The notes: generated by a model from the letters alone, not told the origin. 64,000 bases of DNA from Sabethes cyaneus (GCF_943734655.1 NC_071353.1:144938043-145002042), one strand, 5' to 3'; counted from the stretch's first letter, positions 10,834-22,772 are shown. A program made the numbers and translations.

Positions 10834-13100
10834 CCCAAGTAACAATTTCAGGCTGATCAAACGCTTTTATAGCTGATTTTATTCAACCTGTGACTGAATT
10901 ATAGTTTAGGTTTAGAAATAAAAACCTTTTTTCAGCCCCTTAACATCTAAATCTGGTGATTTTATCAAGCTTTAGACTTGTTAAAACCCAAGTAACAACG
11001 GTAGCTGAATTGCAAGAGCAATGACTGTTTACGGGTTGGTTTAAGGCGATCAAAGCTGCATAAAGTAAGCACTTAAATGGTGTTTAAATAAGCGATGTTT
11101 AAGCTACTTTAAGTTTTTCAAACCAGTTCTCTCCCAAAAGCTGATAAACAAGCTTAACAGCGGAGTTTTCTACTAAAAAATCTGCTTATAAACAGCCATA
11201 AACATCAAACCGTTTACGGCTGCTTAAAGGTGTTAAAGTGGCTTTATAAACTTCTACCAAGTTTTCTTTCGGCTCACAGCATACATAGTGTCAGATCATA
11301 GAATTTCGCAATTCGGCTGACAGCAAAAGTTTGTCAGTTATCGACATTATCGACTGGTTCACGCTACACTGAGAAAAGTTTTCGTATAGTTTCTATGTGT
11401 CCCACACATAGATTTTTGCAATGTGCCTAGTCAATGAACTTTATATGCCACACAGTTATAATTTATGGGTACGCGAAACTTTTGCACATACTATTCATAT
11501 GCGTATATTTTTTATGTGTATAATTGCACATACTATTCATATCCGTATAATTTCTATGTGTATTTCTAGGCGGATTGTGTTTATATGCGGCACATGATAA
11601 TCATCTAGAATTTCATATGGAAATTTACCATTAGTTATGTGCAGAATATTTTGAGTGTAGGCGGGCTAGGCTTCAGGTGTAAAGATATTTTCACTGTCTG
11701 TTCTGCAGATGCAAATGGGGCGGATCATACGGTGAGTGCTTATGGATCAAAAGATGGCGGGTTCAATTCCCGGAAAAAGACATGCATGTTTAATTAGTTA
11801 GCTTACTACTTATACGAATTAAAGTTATTCGAAATTAAAAATATCGCGCTCGACAATGTTCACGGCAAAATAAAAATGACGCGTTGCATTTTTTTAAATC
11901 TAAAAATAGATTTTTTTTTGGCTGCATAAAGGTTGATGAATCGTTGATTAAGCGGCTGGACGAGCATGTTGCAAAACTATTTCTCGTTCTAAAAATAGAA
12001 TTGACAGCATTGCGCAAATTGGCTATTTAAAAGCGCGCAAAAACCTCTATTAAGCTTCATCGCAGCTTCGAAAGCGGCTTTTAACGGGTCTGAATCTTGA
12101 TAAAATCACCAGATTTAGATGTTTAGGGGCTGAAAAAAGGTTTTTATTTCTAAACCTAAACCATCATTCAGCCACAGGTTGAATAAAATCAGCTATAAAA
12201 GCGTTTGATCAGCCTGAAATTGTTACTTGGGAAGCCGCTTTCGAAGCTGCGATGAAGCTTAATAGAGTTTTTTGCGCGCCTTTAAATAGCCAATTTGCGC
12301 AATGCTGTCAATTCTATTTTTAGAACGAGAAATAGTTTTGCAACATGCTCTTCCAGCCGCTTAATCAACGTTTCATCAACTTTTATACAGCCAAAAAAAA
12401 ATCTATTTTTAAATTTAAAAAAATGGAACGCGTCATTTTTATTTTGCCGTGAACATTGTCGAGCGCGATATTTTTAATTTCGAATAACTTTAATTCGTAT
12501 AAGTAAGCTAACTAATTAAAAATGCATGTCTTTTTCCGGGAATTGAACCCGCCATCTTTTGATCCATAAGCACTCACCGTATGATCCGCCCCATTTGCAT
12601 CTGCAGAACAGACAGTGAAAATATCTTTACACCTGAAGCCTAGCCCGCCTAGCGTGAAGCAGTCGATAATGTCGATAACTGACAAACTTTTGCTGTCAGC
12701 CGAATTGCGAAATTCTATGATCTGATAGTATGTGTGCTGTGAGCCGAAAGAAAACTGGGTAGAAGTTTTTAAAGCCACTTTAACACCCTTAAGCAGCCTT
12801 AAACTAGTTTGAAAGCTGTGAGCCTCATGAAAGCTTCCACTCTACATTTTAACACTTCTAAACAGCCGTAAAACGGTTTGATGTTTATGGCTGTTTAGAA
12901 GCAGATTGTTTAGCAAAAAAAATCCGCTATTAAGCTTTTTTATCAGCTTTTGGGAGAGAACTGGTTTGAAAAACTTAAAGTAGCTTAAACATCGCTTATT
13001 TACACACCATTTGAGTGCTTACTTTATGCAGCTTTGATCGCCTTAAACCAACCCGTAAACAACCATTGCTCTTGCAATTCAGCTACCGTTGTTACTTGGG
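10834..13100 (+). mobile_element. Older CCCAAGTAACAA element (copy C), split by copy B
   Basis: Left part 10834-10986 and right part 12232-13100 together form one member of the family. The outer ends are CCCAAGTAACAA and TTGTTACTTGGG, and the outer target TA occurs at 10832-10833 and 13101-13102. Copy B sits inside it. The junction reads TTAAAA | copy B | AAGCCGC where copy A reads TTAAAAGCCGC, so AA was duplicated. Copy C lacks the 291-bp nested MITE and has extra sequence near 12810-12860, so it is a more diverged relative of A and B. Confidence 0.85.
10987..12231 (-). mobile_element. 1245-bp CCCAAGTAACAA element, copy B (inverted)
   Basis: Reverse-orientation duplicate of copy A, with identical length and the same nested MITE (here 11367-11657). 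One visible difference is CACACAG at about 11450, where the complement of A would give CACATAG. It is inserted in copy C with an AA duplication. A and B, facing each other 375 bp apart, form a large near-perfect inverted repeat. Confidence 0.88.
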
Positions 13101-13965
13101 TAGCACCCTCTGTTATGCATGTTGCGGAGTAGCTTGCATTTGCAGGGTTTTATGCTGTAGGGTTTTGTACATTTGAATGGTTTTATACTGAAAACTCAAA
13201 GCAACGCTCGCGCGCCGCGGTGTGGCCATATTGCGAAACATGCTTATTTGAAAAATGAGTGGTTTTTGATTGGACGATGGAATTATCGCGAGTGTCTCGT
13301 CTGTTTGTCTGTGCCGTTAGTTTGCAAACGAACGGGGGCCCACTGTATAATTAATTAAACCGTAATAGTCAAGTAATCTGAACAACCGCGCGCTTTTTTG
13401 CCCTACATGCATTTGGTATACATAGGAAAATTTAAATTTAACCACGTGCTTCGTTCAATGCATTTGGGTCCGCATTTGAAGAAACATCATAGTATTCTGT
13501 GCTACGGTAGCACACACGCAGAAAGCCGAAAATGAAAAAAAATAACGATCAACACAGTTTGAATCGGTTGCCGAGTGGTAATCGTGCTTAGAAACGAAAA
13601 CTCAACTCGTTCGCCGAGTGAGTGTATGCCGAATCAAAGAAGAATATTCTCAGGATCACTCCAGTCATGAACTGAATCGAACCAAAATATCTAGGTGGCT
13701 TTTGTGTTTTTTGTTGTTCAGAGAAACTGGCGGGAAAATTAATGCATTGATTTTATTGCAGGTAACTGGATCGTGAGCGCTCATTGATGCGATAATTTGC
13801 AACATTGGATTTAAATAAAAAATGTTTTGATTTGTACAACCGTCCAGCGAAAAATTGTAACTGATCATCATTTTCCTAGTTCGGACAGCCAAATTTAGGA
13901 GTCGCATGGGCTTCATTAATTTTGCGTTTATTCGTCTATACGCTGCACGCTCAACCTCGGTTACT
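13101..13965. other. Noncoding interval with a stray pogo-like end
   Basis: No gene. At 13328-13345, CGAACGGGGGCCCACTG followed by TA matches the right end of the MITE at 16101-16504, so one terminus of a truncated relative remains. An 83-codon open frame on the minus strand (13665-13916) has no recognisable motif. Confidence 0.5.
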
Positions 13966-14245
13966 CAAAATTGAGTAAAGAACTACTCAGTTTAGGAAAA
14001 ACCGTGGGTACGCAAAAATGAGTAAAGGTGCTGTCACTCAAAAATGAGTAGCCATACATTTTCTCCAAAATGAGTAGTTTTTACTCAGTTTTATTTACTT
14101 GGATAAATGGGTGGAAACTACTCATTTTTGAGTAACCGGGCATTTTGTCAAAACAGAGTAGTTTCTACTCAGTTTAATTAACTAGATTAATGAGTGGAAG
14201 CTACTCATTTTATTGAGAGGAATGGTTAGAAACTACTCATTTCGA
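13966..14245. repeat. ACTCA/TGAGTA-rich repeat block
   Basis: Many short inverted copies of CTACTCATTTT and GAGTAG, with an internal direct repeat of roughly 85 bases around 14065 and 14150. A related shorter block lies at 20705-20835. Probably a terminal or subterminal array of an unidentified element. Confidence 0.5.
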
Positions 14246-14389
14246 ATATGTTATTTCAATTAAAATATCTAATTTAGTATGATGTATTATTATGAATATT
14301 TATTTGTAATTAATTTGTAAATTAATGTAATGCATTACGAACATCGGAAAAAGTTTCACATTATTTGAACTTAAGTTTTGAGTTTGCCC

Positions 14390-14530
14390 TCATTCTACCG
14401 TTTTCAATCCGAATTTCGTTTTCTTTATCTCGTTTCAAAGATATGACCCAAAACTGGCACCTAAAGTAAGTTGAGGAATATTTTGTTGACTAATGGCCAC
14501 TTCAGCGTCGGTTTCGGAACATCCGGTAAC
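14390..14530 (+). repeat. Dispersed repeat, inverted partner of 16550-16695
   Basis: About 135 bases beginning near CCCTCATTCTACCG and including ATGACCCAAAACTGGC. The complement lies at 16555-16695 with moderate divergence. Confidence 0.65.
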
Positions 14531-14544
14531 TGTTTCGGGTGACA

Positions 14545-14590
14545 TTTTTGACGTAGGACTACGTCTTTGTTTACATATACTGGGTAGCAA
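14545..14590 (+). repeat. TTTTTGACGTAGGACTACGT repeat, copy 2
   Basis: The palindromic core GACGTAGGACTACGTC (14550-14565) is followed by TTTGTTTAC and TACTGGGTAGCA. The same order occurs at 15565-15605. Confidence 0.6.
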
Positions 14591-14638
14591 TTTGTGAAAA
14601 CGAAAATAGAAGTGTAACGTTTTAATGAATCTTTCAAA

Positions 14639-14860
14639 TGATATTGTCAATTGCAAGGAAAATTGTCCAATTAATCAGTGCGCAATCGCTCATAAAAGTG
14701 CTATTTTAGCTTAAATCGTTTCAGTCTCTTAGGCGCACTTATTGCTTGGAAGATAACGAAAAAGTGCGCCGAAGACACCGAAACGATTTAAGCTAAAATA
14801 GCACTTTTATGAGCGATATCGCACTTTGGATGGTACAATTTTCCTTGCAATTGACAATAA
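14639..14860. mobile_element. Foldback MITE, about 220 bp
   Basis: Left arm ATATTGTCAATTGCAAGG... and right arm ...CCTTGCAATTGACAATAAT pair over about 100 bases, including GATTTAAGCTAAAATAGCAC. The centre is TTGCTTGGAAGATAACG. Noncoding. Confidence 0.82.
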
Positions 14861-14884
14861 TAACTACTAAACTACTGAATGAAA

Positions 14885-15560
14885 CCGAACCGGGATTTCT
14901 GTCTATCTGTCTGTCTGTTCGTATGTTCCTTATATACTCGGAAACTACTAAGCCGTTCGGCGTGAAAATTTGCATTTAGGGGTTCTTGGGGCCAAGAAAG
15001 GTTCTTATGATAATTAGAGAACCGTATCTCTCCTAATACGGGGTGCACTCATACAAATGAAACACAAATTTTTGCATAACTAGAGAACTTATCAAGCAAA
15101 TGGATCCAACTATGACATGTGCGGGGTTTTGGAGGCAAGAAATTTTTCTATGGTGAATTGAGACCCCTCATCTTTTTAAGAGGGGGCTCCCATACTAATA
15201 AAATACAAATTTCCTCTTAACACAGACATAACTCTTATAAGAAAAATCAACAATAATTATCGTACCTAACATTTAGCCTGAACACTAGCACCATCTATGA
15301 TCGACATTCCCAAATATCAAATAGCAACATGGGTATCCATCGAAGTAGCAAGTATTTTTTATGGGGAATTCCACTTCTTTCGTCAAAAAGCACCAATTTG
15401 ACCAAAACGGAGACATTCCCAATTAACCTAAATTTGAAATGACGGTTTAATCGGCACGAAGAATGGAAAACGAGTGTTATGTCTGTTTGTCTGTGCTCTT
15501 AACTTGAGGACTAATCAAGCAAATGGAAACAAATTTGTCCTGTGGGGGGTTTAGGAGGCA
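14885..15560 (-). repeat. Minus-strand copy of the 142-bp dispersed/tandem repeat
   Basis: The complement of the terminus seen at 19262-19318 and 40400-40466 (AACATACGGACAGACAGACA, then GAAATCC) is at about 14890-14925. It is followed by reverse-complement monomers (GGATCCAACTATGACATGTG, GAGACCCCTCATC). Diverged and partly interrupted. Confidence 0.7.
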
Positions 15561-15564
15561 ATAC

Positions 15565-15605
15565 TTTTTGACGTAGGACTACGTCTTTGTTTACTATACT
15601 GGTAG
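15565..15605 (+). repeat. TTTTTGACGTAGGACTACGT repeat, copy 3
   Basis: Core at 15570-15585 followed by TTTGTTTACTATACTGG, as at 14545-14590. The function of the palindrome is unknown. Confidence 0.6.
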
Positions 15606-16098
15606 CACTGGTAGTCAGATGCTATACATTAGTTGAATAAGCTACTTGTAAACAAAAATGTTTCTCGTGACGTGATTTTGCGGCTGCCGTGCGGGAATGG
15701 GATAAGCAATTGCAACAAAATATGTTGGAATGATAGCGTAAACCGAAGATATCAGATGGCTCTGCAACATGTAGGCTGACTGCCTTTTCCCTGAGAGGGC
15801 CAGGCTAAAATACTCAGCAGGTTGCTATAGGCATTTCCTTGCAGCATGGAGGATTTCGTCACTTCACAACTTAACTTATCAATTTAATAATTTTTGCAAC
15901 AAGTATGAGTATGAGTTGCTATTAAAAAATGTGATGTGATTTCATTATTTTTTCGTGCATGAAAATCTTACGTAAGAAATGATTAAACTCCCTCCCCCCA
16001 TCATGCCTGGAAACAAGCAGTTGTTTTACGATTCATTAATAAATTAATAAATTAAATAACTTATGTAGCCTAAAATCATCCCAAACTCGGGAACCGTA
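15606..16098. other. Intergenic, nothing recognised
   Basis: AT-rich sequence without open frames, terminal repeats or RNA motifs that I can support. Confidence 0.5.
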
Positions 16099-16100
16099 TA

Positions 16101-16504
16101 CAGTGGACCCCCGTTCGTTTGAACGATTCCTCATGCAAACTAACGGGGTTACTTTTTAATTTGAACAACTGGTAACCCGAAATATGCTGAAACCTGTGTA
16201 AACTGGCCGCCCTACTCTTTGTTATTGTTTTGGTGGTTTGTTTTAGTTGGCAGTTGCAAGTGCGAATATTGCATTTTCCGATCGGATTTCTATCTTAATC
16301 GTTAGGAAAACGAAATGTAAAACCGATTAAACTCGCTAGGTCAGTATAAACAAATCGTGTTTATGTGCATTGTCTGCATAAACAAATGATGTCATGTTGA
16401 GAATGACATTTGAACCATTTTTAATTTGCACGTCGTGCAAACCAACGGGGTTCAAATTAAAAAGTGTTCAGATTAAAAATGGTCAAACGAACGGGGGTCC
16501 ACGG
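16101..16504. mobile_element. Pogo/Tigger-like MITE, 404 bp
   Basis: Ends CAGTGGACCCCCGTTCGTTT and the complement of CCGTGGACCCCCGTTCGTTT. TA flanks lie at 16099-16100 and 16505-16506. Subterminal AACGGGGTT motifs occur on both sides (16143 and 16444). No transposase. Confidence 0.85.
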
Positions 16505-16549
16505 TATTATACGACTCCAAAATGTCCCTATTGTACATCAGTCTCATTT

Positions 16550-16695
16550 CATCATTTGTTCCGGGATCGACGCTGAAGTCGCCATTAGTCAACATCAACA
16601 AAATATTCCCCAACTTACTTTAGACGCCAGTTTTGGGTCATATATTTTAAACGAGGCAAAGAAAACAAAATTCGGATTGAAAATGGATGAATGAG
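16550..16695 (-). repeat. Dispersed repeat, inverted partner of 14390-14530
   Basis: Contains GCCAGTTTTGGGTCAT and TCGACGCTGAAGTCGCCATT, the complement of the 14390-14530 copy. The two may be ends of one 2.3-kb element or independent copies. Confidence 0.65.
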
Positions 16696-16699
16696 AGCC

Positions 16700-17146
16700 A
16701 GCTCAAAATTTGGGTTGTTTTCACCCCAATGAATAATGCTCATGAACATGAGGAAGAAGCTACCAGAGGACTGGATGGAAGGAATGGTTTGTTCCATCTA
16801 CAAAAAGGGCGATCGGTTCGACTGCTGCTGACCCTAGAAATGAGCGCAAATTCCGCCAATGATCAATTCCAAACAATTCCGGGGCAAAATTTGTGGTAAT
16901 AACCAAGGTCAGGCTGCAATAGGCCAAGGATACAACATCTTATTCTGCTCCCTGAAAATAGAAAGACGTACCTACTAAAGATGTGTAAGAATAAAAAAAC
17001 AAAAGTAGTAAAGTAGTTGCTTAATAAACCAATACATACATAAAGAAATGATGAGAGTGCATTCATTGCAAAGCTTGGTTAATAAATAATGCATATAAAT
17101 TATTATTGATATTCGTGTGCAATAATTGATGTATTCGAAATTGATG
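16700..17146. other. Intergenic, nothing recognised
   Basis: No gene or terminal repeat seen. Short open frames show no family motif. Confidence 0.45.
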
Positions 17147-17599
17147 CAAGATTACAGAGGTGGGCACTGCTAATCAGCTAACCGCGAACTAGCTAGCGCA
17201 TAGTGCGTTCGTCAGGTTTCAAATGGGTTAGTAGTTTTGTTAGCTTGGTATAATAGGTTTTTATAATCTTATGAACGCATAAGGTAAATGGTAAAAGATG
17301 GTAAATGGTTGGATAAAGCGCAAAACAGATCCCATAGTTGTGCTTAGCCTCCTATCCCTACGTCCACGTGATACCAGCCGAAATACGAGCTACCTCAGCG
17401 GAGATCCGGTAACCAACCCCGGTAGAAACAGAGGTCGTATACCAACAGGGAAGGAGGCACAGTGTTGTCTCGACACTTTAAAATGGCAACCCCATCACGA
17501 GACTTGGTAGCGTAGGCCTTAGTACCGTCTAGTAGTGTCTAAATCTAAAAAACTAAGAGTCAAGAAAATTATACTCAGAACATTCGGTATAGACAAAGG

Positions 17600-18003
17600 C
17601 GACGAAATAAGGACATGCAATGGAATCTTGGTACTGCAACTGCAACTGGAACTGCAGATCGCTAAATTTCGTTCGGTGGCGACAGAGTGCTACTCGATCA
17701 GTTAGAACCCCGATATTTTAGCATCGTGGCACTGCAGGACTGTCGCAAAGGCGAAAAGGTATGCAGGGTCCGTGGCGGCAACGTGCAATTTTACCAGAGC
17801 GTCGGAGCGACCAACGAGCTGGGAACGGGCTTCGTAGTGATGGGCAAAATGGAGGATCATAAACATGTATTGTCCACACGAAGGTAGACCCGACGACGAG
17901 AAGGAAGCGCTCTATGCGCACCTCTAGGCAACGTACGAGAGCTGCTCACCACGGGACATCAAGATCGTCATCGGGGATATGAACGCCCAGGTCGGCAAGG
18001 AAG
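17600..18003 (+). mobile_element. Non-LTR retrotransposon endonuclease fragment
   Basis: Reads YFSIVALQDCRKGEKVCRV, then ATNELGTGFVVMGKM and, after a frameshift, IVIGDMNAQVGKE. These match APE-type LINE endonucleases (the IVALQE..., ELGTGFVV and GDxNAQVG blocks). A trace of upstream domain may begin near 17340. It stops at about 18003 with no RT following. Confidence 0.75.
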
Positions 18004-18262
18004 CAATGTTTAGACACAGAGAATAGACATTCAAGCAAAAGATCCCCACTAGGATAAAACTTATGTCAAATTAGTTGAGAAACTATAGAGATTTTGTCGC
18101 TAAAGACGCATAAAATTCTACAATAAACTCACAACTAGCTTCTGGCGCTATTGTCACGCTTATATATACTAGCGCCTGAGGAGCCAAAGGTTATCAGTGT
18201 GCAAATCAAAAGAGTCATTTAGTTGGGAAATTATAGTCTCTGTGCTATAGTGGTGGTGACGC

Positions 18263-18702
18263 TAGCACACGCTATGTCCGAAGGTACTTATTATTTAATT
18301 TACATACACTTCAGATTTCTCTTCACAGGATTCACAATCCCCCTTGCAGTGACATGCAGTGAAAAATGATTATTTTCGAAAATCTGAGAAAAATGGAGAA
18401 GCGTCACTGCAAGGGGGATTGATAAATCCGTACAAAACTTTGAGAAAATGAATGTGGGGTCGAAATGAGCAATTATCCCAAATTTGGTTGAAATCGGAGG
18501 TGGTGGAATACAACGGATATGATCACTAGAGAGGGGGTGACCCCTAAATGACCTTAAAAATTGAATTTTGCAAAAAACCTAAGATAAAATATTTTAAGAC
18601 CTTCATTGAATTAATTGTTTTGACTAATACTAACATCCTGTGAAGAGAAATCTGTGGTGCATGCCGGTTAAATAATAAGTACCTTCGGACATAGCGTGTA
18701 GC
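18263..18702. mobile_element. Foldback MITE, 440 bp
   Basis: CACGCTATGTCCGAAGGTAC near 18266 and its complement ending near 18698 continue as CTTATTATTTAA and then TTTCTCTTCACAGGAT. Inside, CAATCCCCCTTGCAGTGAC (18337-18355) has a complementary partner at 18402-18421, a second nested hairpin. Confidence 0.82.
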
Positions 18703-19318
18703 ATATTAGGTGTTTTAATTTGAAATTTTGTCCGAGAATTCCCGAAAAATTTGAAAGAGTCTAAAATTACTCGAGTTCGATTAGTTGTTGAGTTACGCAA
18801 AAATGTCTGTTTTATTTGTATGAGAGTCCTTATCTCCCTACCACAGGGGTAAGGGGTCTCAAACAATCATAAAAAAATCCTGCCTCCAAAACCTCCCAAA
18901 TGCCAAATTTGGTTCCATTTGCTTGATTAGTTCTCGAGTTATGCAGAAATTTGTGTTTCATTTGTCTGGGAGCAGATACCCCTCTTAATGGGGGGAGGGA
19001 TCTCTAACCATCATAAGAATCTTCCCCGGCCCCAAAAACCCCTATATGCAAATTTTCACGTCGATCGATTCAGTAGTTTTCGATTCTATAAGGAACATAC
19101 GGCCAGACAGACAGAAATCCATTTTTATAGGTATAGATTTGTATGGGAGCCCCCCCCCCCCCTCTTAGTGGGGTAAGAGATCTCTAACCATCATAAGAAC
19201 CTTCCCTGGCACCAAAAACCTTTACATGCAAATTTTCACTCCGATCGGTTCAGTAGTTTCCGATTCTATAAGGAACATACGGGCAGACAGAAACCCATTT
19301 TTATAGGTATAGATTAAC
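18703..19318 (+). repeat. Plus-strand copy of the 142-bp repeat family with its 3' terminus
   Basis: Four or five monomers of the family found at 36412-40466 (GGTTCCATTTGCTTGATTAG, TTCTCGAGTTATG). It ends twice with TTCTATAAGGAACATACGG, then CAGACAGAAA and TTTTTATAGGTATAGATT. The final TATAGGTATAGATT defines the family's end. Confidence 0.8.
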
Positions 19319-20299
19319 AACAAATGCATATTTAATTTTTATCGTAGAAGCCACTCAGAAATCAAAGCGCAGCCTTCACGGTTTAATTGGCTTTGTAAGC
19401 GAATATCGTTTGCCAGACACCCAAATAAGTAAAACTGTTTTTAGTAATCATTATAAAATAGATACGAAAATAAGAAAACCGCTTAAATAAACAAGAGATA
19501 ATTGGACAAAACAGATCTTAAAACATTTAAATCAATCAAAAACTGAATTGCTTTCCATCTGGTTCCTCTCTGACGTCACTGTTCTGGGGCAAATTAAGCA
19601 GTGTCGTTTGGCCGACTGGCATATAGGCAACACCTCGCGATATCCTCTGCAGCCTCAATTCTTCGCATTTCTACAAAACCGTCATCGCCAATTTAGCCAA
19701 AAAAATTCGCTGCTTCAGCATTCCCCTCCGCCGATACGACAGCGGCTTTCTTCTTCTGTTCGGCATTCTTGATTATGAAACAATCTTGTCAGCTTCCCGT
19801 TAGGCAACTTGTTACATTTATATCGCTTGGGTAAATTCATTGCCGAAAGTCAAATGAGTAACGGAAATGTGAATTGGCCAGGCTGAAGCCGACTTGCGTG
19901 TGTCGAGACGCACAATTAATTGGCTACGAGTAGCGCAGGATTAAGTACAATGGAGAGGAATTCTTGATGCGGCAAGAGCCACCGCGGCTCTCGGCTGGTA
20001 AAGAAAAAAGAAAGTTCTGGAAGCCTCCGATAAATTAAATATTTTCAAAATAATAACAAAAATAAGCATGAGATGGAAAAAATGATAAAATTGACCATTG
20101 GCGGTCGCGATGCGAGTAAATATAATTGATATAAATAGATAGTTGCATTATTTCCAAAAAAATCCTATACTTATTTAACTAAAGTTTATTTAGTGGAAGC
20201 TAATTGGAAGCGTTAACCCATTTAAAACCTAGTGAACACACTATTCGTTAGCTAATTCGCGGTTAGCTGATTAGCGGTGCACACCTCTGCAAAATTAAA

Positions 20300-21640
20300 T
20301 TAGTAAAACATAAAAAGTCAAATTTAAAACTATACAATTTACGATTCTGCGTTTAGCACGCAGGACATCGTAGTTATGTGAAATAATTAAGTTCAAAACA
20401 ATCTCACCGGCACTTACAATATGTTCTCTTGTCCGTTTCATCAGCAGCAGCACATCTATGAATTTGCTGCAGTCCAAAGCAGGTCAAGGTCATCTCCAAC
20501 AGTAATTAAACAGTCAGCTCAAACCGCTCCAACTCGCGATTTGCACCGAACATCCACCAGCAGTATTTAAAAAGTTTGATGACTCGTGCATCTTGCGTTC
20601 ACTTTTGTTCACAAAAATAAACCAGTAACTACTTTAAAAAACTTAAAAAAAAAACAAACGAGAGCGAACAAGCGTTAAATCAACAACAAATTTTCGCAAA
20701 AAAATCTGATTGCGGCAACACTCAATTTTGAGTAGTTTTTGCACAGTGACAATATGCAATTCTACTCATTTTTTGACAGCCCCATACAACGATTAAAAAA
20801 TGAGTAGTTTCAACTCAGTCACTGAGTAGCCCTGTCTAAGCGTGATGGCTGGTTCCAAATTGTCGCCATCCATAGATGTTTAGTCCGCAAAATTTTGACA
20901 ATTTCACACCCCTGGTTGTCTGTGATTACACCATTTCGAAAATGCAGTTGTGCATTTATGTTGTCATGATTTTAGAACTAAAATCAGTAAAACTTTTCGT
21001 ACTAGAAATTGCTTCAAGAAACCATTCACGCAAATAAAACCATCATTTGTGACACACCAACACTCTTTTAATTCGCAAAGCTTATAAACCGAACCGATTT
21101 GCAAACCGTTTAATTAGAAGACTTCTTTTAGAGAGATGAATTTTGTAGATCGGAAACAACGTGAATTTTTCAATTTATATGTACGTTGTTGTTATTGTTG
21201 TTACAATATCTAACATACTATCAAACTTTTATTACAGTAACAAATTTTAATTTCTGCATTGATTAACATGTTTATTTGAGTCAATTTCGACTTTCGAGTG
21301 ATAGTTAAATATCAAATTGCGACTCTCTAATCTCTACAACTAACCGATTCGCCAAGTGCAAAACAGGTTCGTAAAAGCTCTTAACCGGTGTGCGCGCGTG
21401 TGAGTGTTACCGGTCGAAGCTTTCCTCCCATCATCGGATTCATCACCGTTGATGTTAGTGCCAGTGTCGCCAAAAGGTGTGTTTCGTACAAAATACGCAT
21501 TGCACAATTTGCAAAACGGGCCAAAACAGTGTCAACTTTTTCCCGACTTTAAAATACAGCGGAAATCAATTTAAATTAATGTTCTACTGAAAAATCAGTT
21601 TGATTTTACATCTTCATTAGTTCCAAAACGGAAAACGTTT
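20300..21640. other. Noncoding interval with ACTCA/GAGTA block
   Basis: 20705-20835 carries the same inverted CACTCAATTTTGAGTAG motifs as 13966-14245. No gene otherwise. Repeat density falls toward 21 kb. Confidence 0.45.
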
Positions 21641-22772
21641 TCTATTATTTGTATATATTGAATACATATAGAGGCGTGGCAGCACTGGTTTGCAGTCGTT
21701 TCGAGCTTTGCATTTGCCAGTTTGGTTGGATTCATTCATTTCACTTCATTCGCTAGTGAAAAGTATGGCAGTTCAGTTCGTCGTACATGCTGAGTAGCGC
21801 TGCTGGTGTCCGTGTGTGTCGTGTCGTGGATTTTATTCTGCACTCGGTTAGTTTTTCTCGATTTTCACCGCGACCGTGTCCTACGGGATTGTTCCTCCGG
21901 ATGGGACCGTTTCCCAGCCGTGGGTACATTCGTGTGTTGTTCGAAAACAATCGAAAAAGGGTGTGAAAATTGGACGCTGGAACCAGTTTCTTGCGTGTTG
22001 ATCCGCTCGATCGGAAGCGCCGCACCCAAACTGTACCTTTATACACCAATGTACGATTGAGTGTGTGTGCGAGAATAGGTTTGCTTTGCTGGTGGAAGAA
22101 ACAGCGTGAACGTGAAAGGGGGGCCAGGGAGAATCGACGGCGGAATTTGGCATGGCAGGCAGCAGAGACCCGAGTCAGTCGAAGACCCGTTATTTCGGAA
22201 AACCGTCATCGACTTCTTGGATTGAGCTTGGATTTTTCTGCTGTGCAGTTTTCCATCTAGTTTGCCGAGTGTAAACGCGCGGATTGGAAATTGGACCGAA
22301 CTACTAGTACCTACGCGAGTGATTTTTGCTTTAGCTCAAGGTTTTCCTTCGGTGTGGAAAACAACTACTCGTCAATTTTGTGTTTAGTTTCTTTCGCTTT
22401 CGGGGTCAATCGGGGATTGATGAACAGTGGTTTACCGTTTTCTTTATTCCTGAGGGGGGACCAGTTCGGCGGTTTACCGCGGTTCTTTGGTTTTGTTACT
22501 TTTCAGTGTTATATTTTAGTGTGATGACATCATTTTGATACCCGCCCGATTTTTTCTGCAGCCAGTCAGTGGTAGAGAAAGAAATATGTTTTTGTTGGAT
22601 GCTTTTGCAGGTCACAGTAGATAATCGAAAAAATAGCAGCAGTGATTGAAAAGCGAAAATTTGGTTTATTTTCGAGTTCGTGAAAAAATAGTGAATTTTT
22701 AAGGAAACTTGAGGAATCCTCGTTTATTTTAAGTTGCGTGAATAATCCAGCTCGTCGTTCGACTAAGAAGAA
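21640..22772 (+). promoter_or_regulatory. Candidate promoter and noncoding first exon
   Basis: A TE-free, GC-richer stretch with a TATATATTG near 21650, initiator-like TCAGTT at about 21776, GTGTGTG-rich sequence, no convincing long frame, and a splice-donor match GTAAGT at 22773. This resembles a dipteran 5' UTR exon. Linking it to the coding exon at 60862 is speculative; cDNA would be needed. Confidence 0.3.

Larger units (their letters stand above)
17155..20289. mobile_element. hAT-like nonautonomous element, 3.1 kb, with nested insertions
   Basis: Terminal repeats CAGAGGTGGGCACTGCTAAT and CAGAGGTGTGCACCGCTAAT (complement of the right end) continue for over 40 bases through CAGCTAACCGCGAA. 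The flanking 8 bases are CAAGATTA (17147-17154) and CAAAATTA (20290-20297), a 7/8 match to an 8-bp target duplication, which with CAGAGGTG ends is the hAT pattern. No hAT transposase frame is visible. The interior holds a LINE endonuclease fragment, a foldback MITE and a 142-bp-repeat copy. Confidence 0.82.
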
